DNA of 49,778 nucleotides from Xanthomarina sp035306605 (GTDB lineage: Bacteria; Bacteroidota; Bacteroidia; Flavobacteriales; Flavobacteriaceae), in NCBI GenBank assembly GCA_035306605.1, contig DATGNR010000006.1. One strand, given 5' to 3'. A model generated the notes under the pieces. It made no database searches. It had not been told where the DNA came from and was given only the letters and a program-made list of their open reading frames with translations. Made by a program: the position numbers and the translations under genes. Position 1 is the stretch's first letter. Every line of letters starts with the position of its first letter. Of this stretch, positions 16,143 through 24,059 are shown in pieces.

Positions 16143-17246
16143 GTGCAAAGTAACAATAAAAAGATTTGTTTGGTTGTATCTTCCTTAGGAAAAGGAGGTG
16201 CACAACATGCTGCTGCCTTGCAATCTCAGATGCTTTCTAAGTTAGGATATGAAGTTCATATTGTAACTGTTTTTCCAGAAGTGTTTTATCCCTTTAAAGG
16301 AACTTTGTATAATTTGGGTCTGTTTAAGAAGGAAAAGAATACTGTTTGGAACAGACTAGCCAGGCTTTTAAAGTTTAAACGTTACTTAAAGGCGCACCAT
16401 TTTGATGTTATCATCGATCATCGTTCGCGGGTACAAGCTTATCGCGAATTTATTATAACTAAATTCATTTATAACGTTCCTACTATTTACGTCATTCATT
16501 CCTTTGAAAAATCGATAATGTTTACCAAGTATCCTTTTTTAAACAAGTTCTTATATAAAAATGAAATACTGGTAGGAGTTTCAAAAGCCATTACCGACTT
16601 TTATAAAAAGGAATATCAGCTCCATAAGATTCAAACTATCTATAATGCTTTTTCATTTGATGCTATTCAAAAACAATCCGAAGCACCAGTAAACGACAAG
16701 CTTTTAAATGATGCTTATATACTATTTTATGGGCGCTTAGACAACAGTTCGAAAAATTTAGAGCTTCTTTTACAGGCTTACAAAGCTTCTAAACTAGTTT
16801 CAAAAAACATAAAGTTATTAATTTTAGGTAATGGACCTGATAAAAACCAACTTGCTCAATATGCCACAGATTTGGATTTAGACTCTCATGTTATTTTTAA
16901 ACCTCAAGTAAAAAACCCGTTTCCTTTTGTAAAGAACGCTTTGTTTACGGTGCTTACAAGTAGGTATGAAGGATTTCCACTTGTTTTGCCTGAGGCACTT
17001 TGTTTAGGTACACCCGTTATTTCTGTAGATTGTCAATCGGGGCCCAATGAAATTATAAAACATGGCTTTAATGGTTTGTTGGTTGAGAATTTTCATGTGA
17101 ATGCATTCGCAGAAGCCATGAATAGTTTTATATTTGATGACACTTTATATCGTTTTTGTAAACAAAATGCTCGTAAAAGTGTCTTACCTTTCTCTATAGA
17201 GCATATTGCTTTAGAATGGGATGGGTTATTAAAAAAAATACCATGA
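16143..17246 (+). CDS. GT4-family glycosyltransferase
   Basis: A 367-residue GT-B glycosyltransferase starting at a GTG. The N-terminus CLVVSSLGKGGAQHAAALQSQML has the Gly-Gly-Ala acceptor-side loop of GT4 enzymes. The C-terminal half has FYGRLDNSSKNLELLL, LLILGNGPDKNQL and the E-x7-E region in RYEGFPLVLPEALCLGTPVISVDCQSGPNEII. These are cytoplasmic enzymes that add a sugar to a lipid-linked glycan. Its stop overlaps the start of the ketoisomerase gene (ATGA at 17243-17246), so the two are translationally coupled. Confidence 0.9.
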   Translation: MQSNNKKICLVVSSLGKGGAQHAAALQSQMLSKLGYEVHIVTVFPEVFYPFKGTLYNLGLFKKEKNTVWNRLARLLKFKRYLKAHHFDVIIDHRSRVQAYREFIITKFIYNVPTIYVIHSFEKSIMFTKYPFLNKFLYKNEILVGVSKAITDFYKKEYQLHKIQTIYNAFSFDAIQKQSEAPVNDKLLNDAYILFYGRLDNSSKNLELLLQAYKASKLVSKNIKLLILGNGPDKNQLAQYATDLDLDSHVIFKPQVKNPFPFVKNALFTVLTSRYEGFPLVLPEALCLGTPVISVDCQSGPNEIIKHGFNGLLVENFHVNAFAEAMNSFIFDDTLYRFCKQNARKSVLPFSIEHIALEWDGLLKKIP

Positions 17247-17665
17247 TTAGCAACATATCAGATTTAAAAATAATAGATATTCCAAAAGTTCAAGATCCAA
17301 GAGGAAACTTAGCCTTTATAGAAAAAGATGTTATTCCTTTTAAAATTAATCGTGTTTATTATTTATATGATGTACCGAGTTCTGCTCATCGAGGCGGACA
17401 TGCTCATAAAAAGCTGTATCAAATGTTGGTGGCTTTAAGTGGCAGTTTTGAGGTTCATTTAAAGGACGGTGAAAATGAAATTAAAATCACCCTTAATAAA
17501 CCAGATAAAGGCTTGCTAATTGTTCCGGGCATTTGGAGGGAAATTGGTAATTTTTCTTCAGGCTCTGTTTGTTTGGTATTAGCTTCTGAAGAATTTGACG
17601 AAGCAGATTATATTCGAAATTATGCTGATTTTGTTTTAGTGAAAAGGGGTCAAGCGGATGTTTAA
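17243..17665 (+). CDS. fdtA: FdtA/WxcM-like dTDP-sugar 3,4-ketoisomerase
   Basis: A 140-residue single-cupin protein. The key motif HRGGHAHK places His53 and His55 where FdtA-type ketoisomerases have their catalytic His pair, followed by LYQMLVALSGSFEVHLKDG and WREIGNFSSGSVCLVLASEEFDE. FdtA converts dTDP-4-keto-6-deoxyglucose to the 3-keto sugar, the first committed step to 3-amino-3,6-dideoxyhexoses. The start at 17243 was chosen because it overlaps the previous stop as ATGA and begins at the family's usual position; an upstream ATG at 17216 only adds GWVIKKNT. The 3' end overlaps the convergent GT2 gene by 30 bases. FdtA versus the QdtA (Qui3N) variant cannot be told by eye. Confidence 0.85.
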   Translation: MISNISDLKIIDIPKVQDPRGNLAFIEKDVIPFKINRVYYLYDVPSSAHRGGHAHKKLYQMLVALSGSFEVHLKDGENEIKITLNKPDKGLLIVPGIWREIGNFSSGSVCLVLASEEFDEADYIRNYADFVLVKRGQADV

Positions 17666-18583
17666 AGCCAACAAACCTTTTTGAAGTTTTACAAACAAGA
17701 TTAACAAAGGTCTATTTAATTTCATTAAAAACCGTTGCTTGCTGTTCAGGTTTTTTGAATCTAAAGCTTTGAATAAAGATTTAGCTCTTTCGGTATTTCC
17801 TACTAACATATATTGGATGGCTATGGAAAACCTATTGATGTCTAGATAGCGTTTTAGTGATGGATTGGTTTTGGCATGTGCTTCATATTTATCTAAGTTT
17901 AAATATGCTCTCTTGTTGGTGTTAGTATTGGACAATCTGTTGTCTGCATGTAAATTGTGTATGGCAGTAGCAGCGTTGTAAAAAGCTACCGGGTGCTCTA
18001 GGGCAATCCTTATCCATAAATCCGTGTCCTCACCAGCTCCAAGTGTAATATTTTCATCAAACCCATTAAAGTTTTCAAAGATGGTTTTCGGGACCATAAC
18101 AGCCGAAGTCCATGCGATTGAGTTGTATCTACTAGCTTCAAAATAATCGGGAATAATTCCCATCCAGTTTTTGCTGTCAGGAATTTGGTGGTACTTAATT
18201 TTTAATGTTTTATTGTTTTGCTTTTTGCTATAGGCTGTGGCATATAATCCACACTTAGGAAATGTTTGTAAAAGTTTTTTAAGATTGGATAAATGGGTTT
18301 TCTCCCATAAATCGTCCGCATCCAAAAACACCAAGTATTCAGAGTTTGCCTGTTTACATCCAAAATTACGAGCGGCCGAGACTCCCATATTTTTTATGGT
18401 AAAAACCTTAATTCTACTATCTTGAATTGTGTTTACTTTTTCTAAACTATGGTCTGTAGACCCATCGTTTATAACAATGATTTCAAAATTCTTAAAATCT
18501 TGGTTTAAAGCACTGTAAATGGTGTCAGTAATAAAGTTTTCTTTATTAAATAAAGGGATGATTATAGAGAAAAATGCTGTCAT
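17636..18583 (-). CDS. GT2-family glycosyltransferase
   Basis: A 315-residue GT-A enzyme. It starts FFSIIIPLFNKENFITDTIYSAL, with INDGSTDHS, GVSAARNFG and the divalent-metal DxD region FLDADDLW. Later it has GAGEDTDLWIRIAL, the acceptor/catalytic ED segment of GT2 enzymes. There are no membrane segments. The last 30 bases overlap the 3' end of the ketoisomerase gene on the other strand, and only one base separates its start from the stop of the upstream GT2 gene (18585). The two GT2 genes form a small leftward operon inside an otherwise rightward block. Confidence 0.9.
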   Translation of the reverse strand: MTAFFSIIIPLFNKENFITDTIYSALNQDFKNFEIIVINDGSTDHSLEKVNTIQDSRIKVFTIKNMGVSAARNFGCKQANSEYLVFLDADDLWEKTHLSNLKKLLQTFPKCGLYATAYSKKQNNKTLKIKYHQIPDSKNWMGIIPDYFEASRYNSIAWTSAVMVPKTIFENFNGFDENITLGAGEDTDLWIRIALEHPVAFYNAATAIHNLHADNRLSNTNTNKRAYLNLDKYEAHAKTNPSLKRYLDINRFSIAIQYMLVGNTERAKSLFKALDSKNLNSKQRFLMKLNRPLLILFVKLQKGLLALNIRLTPFH

Positions 18584-18584
18584 A

Positions 18585-19469
18585 CTATTGATGTATCCTG
18601 CAAAAATAACCTAATCTATATAAGTCGAATATAAATAAACTAGGGTTTTCTCCAGAAAGTTTCTTTTTTATTACGGCATCGAAATATCCTAAAAATTTAC
18701 CAAATAGGTATTGTAAATAAAATAGTTTAAGGAAATTATATGCCTTTAATAAACTAATGTCGTTACTTGTTATTTCTTTGGTTTTGCATAGATAAGATAA
18801 TGTTTTCATGGCATTTTCTGTTTTTTTTAAAAAGGCCGTATTTTCATCTATTCCAAGGTGGATTACTTCATTGTTTATGTGTTTTACATGAATTTTGTGT
18901 TTTTTAAGTAATGCTCCAAACAAATAATCCATTCCATAGTTGTTTTCAGTGTTTTGTTGTGTAAGCTCTATGAAAATGGGTTTTTTAATTAGAAAATTTG
19001 CTGAAATAATTACTTTATATGGGGTTTTGTTTCTAATATTTGCATCCACTTCTTCACGTTGCTTGCCAAAGGTATACCGTAAGGATTTGTTTTTAGCGTG
19101 AGTAGATTGCTGATATGAAAACCCTCCAAAAATAGCTTCAGATAAAGGCGTTATTTTATTCAGATAATTAGTTAAAAAGAACCTTGATTTTGGCCAAGTA
19201 TCAGCATCTAAAAACAGTAGCCAGTTATATTTTGCTTCTGTAGCTAGGAATTGTCTACTAGCAGATCTACCCATGTTTTTATAGGCTTCAATAAACTTAC
19301 AGTTTGTAAGCATATTGATTTTTTTATTTTCTAAATTTAATTTAGAAAGAGACCCATCGTCTAAACAAATTAGTTCAAATACAAGGTTGGCTTCCACAGC
19401 TTGTTTAACAAGTTCTTTGGCTAAGGGGTAGGCGTTGTAATGATATGTTGGGATTAATATAGATAACAT
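18585..19469 (-). CDS. GT2-family glycosyltransferase
   Basis: A 294-residue GT-A enzyme when started at the ATG at 19467-19469, which gives MLSILIPTYHYNAYPL, the usual first strand of GT2 domains. An upstream in-frame ATG at 19499 would add ten unlikely residues. Motifs are LICLDDGS, MGRSASRQFLATEA and the metal-binding LFLDADTWP, then NNYGMDYLFGALLKKH. The last ~60 residues are aromatic-rich. It is co-transcribed with the next GT2 gene (1-base gap) and diverges from the MBOAT gene. Confidence 0.88.
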   Translation of the reverse strand: MLSILIPTYHYNAYPLAKELVKQAVEANLVFELICLDDGSLSKLNLENKKINMLTNCKFIEAYKNMGRSASRQFLATEAKYNWLLFLDADTWPKSRFFLTNYLNKITPLSEAIFGGFSYQQSTHAKNKSLRYTFGKQREEVDANIRNKTPYKVIISANFLIKKPIFIELTQQNTENNYGMDYLFGALLKKHKIHVKHINNEVIHLGIDENTAFLKKTENAMKTLSYLCKTKEITSNDISLLKAYNFLKLFYLQYLFGKFLGYFDAVIKKKLSGENPSLFIFDLYRLGYFCRIHQ

Positions 19470-19679
19470 GAATGTGGTTCGTAGATCAAATCTAATCAAT
19501 ATTGCTGCAAATTTTATAAAATAAATTCAGTGATATTCATTTTTCATGTAAATAGAAGAAATTGCCAGTCTTTTTTATTGAAATTATAATCAATGCTTCA
19601 AAAAGTATATATTTACATTCAATAGTTTTGTCTCTTGCATTCGATTATTACATTTACAACCAAATTCTAACCAGAACAC

Positions 19680-21110
19680 ATGCTATTTAATACCATAGAT
19701 TTTGCCATTTTTATGCCAATAGTCTTTCTGATGTATTGGTTTGTTTTTAAGAAGAACATTCGGAACCAAAATCTATTTTTATTAGTGGTAAGTTATTTTT
19801 TCTATGCTTGCTGGGATTGGCGATTTCTAGGACTAATATTTTTAAGTTCTTTAGTTGATTATTTGGTAGGACTTTCCTTAGCTAAAACCCATGAAAATGT
19901 AAAAAGGAAGACGCTTTTGATAACGAGTCTTGTTGTTAATTTAGGTGTTCTAGGTTTTTTTAAATATTACAATTTTTTCCTTGAATCTTTTCAGGATGCG
20001 TTTTCGCTTTTCGGAAGAAGTTTAGAATCTAGTACTTTAGATATTTTATTGCCTGTGGGAATAAGTTTCTATACTTTTCAAACTTTAAGTTATACCATAG
20101 ATGTGTATAGAAAAAGATTAGAGGCAACCAATAACATCTTGTCGTTTTTTGCATTTGTTAGTTTTTTCCCACAGTTGGTGGCTGGTCCCATAGAACGAGC
20201 TTCTAACTTGTTGCCTCAATTTGAAAGAAAAAGACACTTTGATTATGCTAAAAGTGTTGATGGATTGCGGTTGATTTTACTCGGACTTTTCAAAAAAATG
20301 GTTATTGCAGATAATTGTGCCTTAGCTGTCAACGAGATTTTTACAAATTATACGGAATACAATGGTAGTACTTTATTTTTTGGGGCCTTCTTTTTCGCTT
20401 TTCAAATTTATGGCGATTTCTCAGGCTACTCCGATATAGCCATTGGTTCAGCTAGATTATTAGGTTTCGACTTGATGCAAAATTTCAATTCGCCTTATCT
20501 ATCTAGAAATTTAGGTGAATTTTGGAGGCGTTGGCATATATCCTTAAGTACTTGGTTTCGGGACTATGTGTATATTCCTTTAGGTGGAAATCAGGTGTCC
20601 AAAGCTAAATGGGTTAGAAATATATTTATTGTTTTTCTATTAAGCGGTTTTTGGCATGGCGCCAACTGGACTTTTATCATTTGGGGGCTTATTCATGCTC
20701 TGTTTTTTCTACCTCTTATTTTTAAAAACAAACAAGCTAATTTTAAAGGTGTAGCCGACCCTAACAAGTTGCTTCCTAGTTTAAAAACTGTGTTTCAAAT
20801 TGGTAGCACCTTTTTTATTGTGCTGATGGCTTGGGTGTTCTTTAGGGCAGAAAACCTGTCTCATGCTTTCATGTATTTTGAAGGAATGTTTTCAAAGTCC
20901 TTATTTTCATTTCCTACGGTTTCAAGAGGTTTGGTGTTGTTTTTATTGGTTTATATGATTATTGAATGGCTACAACGATCTAAAAAACATGTTTTGGAGA
21001 TAGATTTTATCCCGTTTAAAGCGTTCAGAATAGCAGTTTATTATTTCGTTGTGTTTGTAATATTTTATTATGCAGGCGATACGCAACCGTTTATATATTT
21101 TCAATTTTAA
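19680..21110 (+). CDS. MBOAT-family O-acyltransferase (AlgI/DltB-like)
   Basis: A 476-residue multispanning protein of the membrane-bound O-acyltransferase family. It has the AlgI-type segments LPVGISFYTFQTLSYTIDVYR, PQLVAGPIERA, FWRRWHISLSTWFRDYVYIPLGG (His286) and SGFWHGANWTFIIWG, with the conserved catalytic His at 326. Such proteins pass an acyl (usually acetyl) group from a cytoplasmic donor through the membrane to a partner that modifies an exported polysaccharide. The downstream SGNH protein overlaps it by one base (TAATG) and is the natural partner. Confidence 0.93.
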   Translation: MLFNTIDFAIFMPIVFLMYWFVFKKNIRNQNLFLLVVSYFFYACWDWRFLGLIFLSSLVDYLVGLSLAKTHENVKRKTLLITSLVVNLGVLGFFKYYNFFLESFQDAFSLFGRSLESSTLDILLPVGISFYTFQTLSYTIDVYRKRLEATNNILSFFAFVSFFPQLVAGPIERASNLLPQFERKRHFDYAKSVDGLRLILLGLFKKMVIADNCALAVNEIFTNYTEYNGSTLFFGAFFFAFQIYGDFSGYSDIAIGSARLLGFDLMQNFNSPYLSRNLGEFWRRWHISLSTWFRDYVYIPLGGNQVSKAKWVRNIFIVFLLSGFWHGANWTFIIWGLIHALFFLPLIFKNKQANFKGVADPNKLLPSLKTVFQIGSTFFIVLMAWVFFRAENLSHAFMYFEGMFSKSLFSFPTVSRGLVLFLLVYMIIEWLQRSKKHVLEIDFIPFKAFRIAVYYFVVFVIFYYAGDTQPFIYFQF

Positions 21111-22024
21111 TGAAAAAACTACTTACACATATTACTCTCTTTTTAATTCCAATTCTTTTGATTTGGATTTTAGCAGAAGTGTTTTATCGAACGGTTCCGA
21201 ATACCTATAGCTATAAACACGAACAAATTTCACATCATAACGATGAGGTTGAAGTACTTGTTTTAGGTGATTCGCATACTTTTTATGGGATTAATCCGGA
21301 ATGGTTGACCCTCAAGACTTTTAATTTGTCTAATGTCAGCCAGACTATTTATTTCGATAAGTTATTGTTTGAAAAACACATCACTCATTTATCAGATTTA
21401 AAATACTTGATCTTGTCGGTGGAGTATACTACTTTAAGTCAGGAGGACAATACGCAAGAGGATATTTGGCGAAAATACTTCTATAGTGCTCAAATGGAGT
21501 TGGAGGTGCCTATAATAAAATGGTATAGTCCCCAAAGGTATAGTTTGGCATTGACTAGGAAGTTTGATAAAACCTGGAAAAGCTTTCAAGACTATATCAG
21601 GGATGGGAATTTAATTGGTTGCGATTCTAGAGGGTGGGGAAACACTTATCTTTCTACAATGGATTCTGCTGAAATGCAACGCATATCGCATTTTACAGCA
21701 CAGAAACACGAGGATGGCTCTATGGACTTTGGTTTAAATAGTGAAAGAATTCAAGAGATTATTGAATTGTGTAAAGCAAGGGATATTGAGGTGTTATTAG
21801 TGAATATGCCTGTTTTTACAGGATATTTAAATAGATTAAATTCTGAAAAGTTAGAAAAGATTGATGCGGCTTGTGAAGCATTTGAAAGAGAAAATCCTAA
21901 TGTAACACGAGTAAATCTTTTAAGGGATTCTCGATTTGAAATCACGGACTTTCAAGATCCAGATCATTTAAATGTTCATGGAGCTAAAAAATGCTCTTTA
22001 TTGATTAACGACTATTTAAAATAA
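21110..22024 (+). CDS. Membrane-anchored SGNH-type partner of the MBOAT protein
   Basis: A 304-residue protein with one N-terminal hydrophobic anchor (residues 7-25, HITLFLIPILLIWILAEVF) and an extracytoplasmic SGNH/GDSL-like domain. Residues 51-56 read VLGDSH, so the nucleophile would be Ser55. Near the C-terminus DPDHLNVHG supplies the Asp-x-x-His of the catalytic triad. Proteins like this (AlgJ/AlgX/DltD-like) finish O-acetyl transfer to a surface glycan. Translational coupling to the MBOAT gene supports that role. The acceptor is presumably the glycan made by this locus (inference). Confidence 0.8.
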   Translation: MKKLLTHITLFLIPILLIWILAEVFYRTVPNTYSYKHEQISHHNDEVEVLVLGDSHTFYGINPEWLTLKTFNLSNVSQTIYFDKLLFEKHITHLSDLKYLILSVEYTTLSQEDNTQEDIWRKYFYSAQMELEVPIIKWYSPQRYSLALTRKFDKTWKSFQDYIRDGNLIGCDSRGWGNTYLSTMDSAEMQRISHFTAQKHEDGSMDFGLNSERIQEIIELCKARDIEVLLVNMPVFTGYLNRLNSEKLEKIDAACEAFERENPNVTRVNLLRDSRFEITDFQDPDHLNVHGAKKCSLLINDYLK

Positions 22025-22027
22025 AAA

Positions 22028-22717
22028 TTAAGAACTTGTTCTACTACGTTGAACCACTTCAAACACTTTGTTTTCATCACATTTAAGGGTTTTACTAGGG
22101 TATTTTAGCAACAAAGCATAGTCGTGTGTTGCCATTAAGATTGTATTGCCGTTTTTATTAATTTCTTGCAAAACCTCCATAACCTCAATACTTGTTTGTG
22201 GATCTAGGTTTCCTGTAGGCTCATCGGCTAAAATTAACTCAGGATCGTTTAGTAGTGCCCTTGCAATAGCTACACGTTGTTGTTCTCCTCCAGAAAGTTC
22301 GTGAGGATATTTAAACCCTTTAGTCCTCATATCTACTTTTTTCAAAACTTCTTCAACTCGAGTATTCATATCAGATTTGTTTTTCCAGCCCGTAGCTTTT
22401 AAAACAAATAAAAGATTGTCGTTTATAGTTCTATCTGTAAGTAATTTGAAATCCTGAAAAACAACTCCTAATTTTCGTCTTAAAAACGGAATATCTTTTT
22501 CTTTAAGTGTTTTTAGGTTGAAATCAACAATGCTTCCTTCACCTTTGGTTAAAGGCAAATCGGCATAAAGTGTTTTCATGAAACTACTTTTTCCAGTTCC
22601 GGTTTTTCCTATTAAATAAACAAATTCACCTTTGTTAATTTCAATATTAATATCGGAAAGCACCAGGCTGTCCCCTTGAAAAATAGAAGCATCTTTAAGA
22701 TAAAGTACGTTTTGCAT
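22028..22717 (-). CDS. ftsE: FtsE-like cell-division ABC ATPase
   Basis: A 229-residue ABC ATPase. Walker A is GKTGTGKSS (37-45), the Q loop is GVVFQDFKLL, the signature is LSGGEQQR (141-148) and Walker B is ILADEP (162-167), followed by the H-loop ATHDY. The Gln-Asp-Phe after the Q-loop Gln and the short single-domain size match FtsE, which with FtsX controls septal peptidoglycan hydrolases. No ftsX is nearby. Its start lies inside the end of the upstream GT-C gene (23-base overlap). It could alternatively serve another exporter, but the sequence looks FtsE-like. Confidence 0.85.
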   Translation of the reverse strand: MQNVLYLKDASIFQGDSLVLSDINIEINKGEFVYLIGKTGTGKSSFMKTLYADLPLTKGEGSIVDFNLKTLKEKDIPFLRRKLGVVFQDFKLLTDRTINDNLLFVLKATGWKNKSDMNTRVEEVLKKVDMRTKGFKYPHELSGGEQQRVAIARALLNDPELILADEPTGNLDPQTSIEVMEVLQEINKNGNTILMATHDYALLLKYPSKTLKCDENKVFEVVQRSRTSS

Positions 22718-24059
22718 AGTTGTTTTTTAGGGTCATTATATTTACCATCACAAAGTAAACAATTAAAGGGAAATAGGGAAAGGAAAATCTAGAATTTGAA
22801 CCGTAAGCCACTAAAGCTTGAGCTAAAGCGCCAGATAATATAATAGCAACGATTAAAAGGTCTAAATCGAAATCTTGACATTTAGATTTAAAAAACTGAA
22901 ATAGCTTTTTTATTGAAAAAATCAAGAATAAAATATTTAAAAGTAGCACTAAATAGCTTTGTACATAATTCCATAACCCTATGAGTGCTTTCTTTACATA
23001 GATGTTTTCAAATTTGTCTACATTCCATAACAGTGAGGTGGTAAACCAAAAATCTTTAAAGGAGATAAGCACTTGTTTGGCATATAAGTCTGGATTGTTT
23101 TTAATTAAATCTTTGGCTATCCTTCCAAATTCAAGAATTAATTCACGCCTTGTTAAGTCCGTTGTTTCAATTAGTTCATCGTATGCGTACCAAGCGGTCA
23201 TTGGATATTTGTAATACGGTAAATTATGTTCAATATAGTCTCTGTGTTTTACAAAAACATCACGAATCAATTTATCTTCATCGGGCGCCTTTTCAAAAAA
23301 GGAAGTTGCCATTTGTGCATAGTTTATTCCAATGTAATACGAGCTAGTAAATTGTCCTATATTTTTTTCATTTAAAGAAGACCAAGCATAAAAGGTAAGT
23401 AAAGGTAATAGGCTTAATGTTATAGCTTTTGGAAGGGCCTTTTTTATCCCGAAGTTTATATTTTTCACTAAATAAAAAAGTGAAAATCCAATGGGAATAT
23501 AAATAAACATAGGTCTTATTAGATACAAGTAACTTAAGATTATCGATAGAATTAGATAATGCTTTAAGGATGTAGAAGGGTTTAAAACATTAAATTTTTG
23601 AATATACCAAAAGGAGACTAAAAGGAAGAATAAAGTAAGTGATTCCGTTAGCACAGCAAACTCATAAAATACAAAATGCAAAAACGAGGTTGTAATAAAG
23701 CTTGTCCAAAAAGCTATTTGTGTGTTTTGGGTTTTAGTTTTAGTGAAATCGAAAATAAGATATAAGCTTAAAATTCCGAGTAGGATTTGTATAAGTACCG
23801 CAGCGTATATGTTTCCTCCAACTAAGGCTATTAATAGTGGTAGGCCTGGAGTGCGTTCTCCAGTATAATTTTCTAAGCTAAAATTTAACAGATAGTTTGC
23901 TAAATTGGTGTAGTCTTCAGTATCAGGAAAAATAGTTACATCGTGGTAAAACACAAATACTAGCATCCTAAGTATAAGAGCATAGGAAAGCAAAATAGCC
24001 AAAGGGTAGCTATTGATATAAGTGCTTATTTTTTTTAACATTCTATTTGCGATACTCAA
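22695..24059 (-). CDS. GT-C-like integral membrane glycosyltransferase (probable)
   Basis: A 454-residue protein with about ten hydrophobic segments. The first extracytoplasmic loop has FPDTEDYTNLANYL and then GERTPGLPLL, resembling the acidic and RxPG motifs of ArnT/PMT-like GT-C enzymes, which transfer sugars from polyprenyl phosphate. A soluble segment around residues 230-320 (NIGQFTSSYYIGINYAQMA and so on) probably faces the periplasm. It overlaps the upstream DPM1-like GT2 gene by 17 bases and the downstream ftsE by 23 bases, so the three are in one leftward operon. Confidence 0.7.
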   Translation of the reverse strand: MSIANRMLKKISTYINSYPLAILLSYALILRMLVFVFYHDVTIFPDTEDYTNLANYLLNFSLENYTGERTPGLPLLIALVGGNIYAAVLIQILLGILSLYLIFDFTKTKTQNTQIAFWTSFITTSFLHFVFYEFAVLTESLTLFFLLVSFWYIQKFNVLNPSTSLKHYLILSIILSYLYLIRPMFIYIPIGFSLFYLVKNINFGIKKALPKAITLSLLPLLTFYAWSSLNEKNIGQFTSSYYIGINYAQMATSFFEKAPDEDKLIRDVFVKHRDYIEHNLPYYKYPMTAWYAYDELIETTDLTRRELILEFGRIAKDLIKNNPDLYAKQVLISFKDFWFTTSLLWNVDKFENIYVKKALIGLWNYVQSYLVLLLNILFLIFSIKKLFQFFKSKCQDFDLDLLIVAIILSGALAQALVAYGSNSRFSFPYFPLIVYFVMVNIMTLKNNYAKRTLS

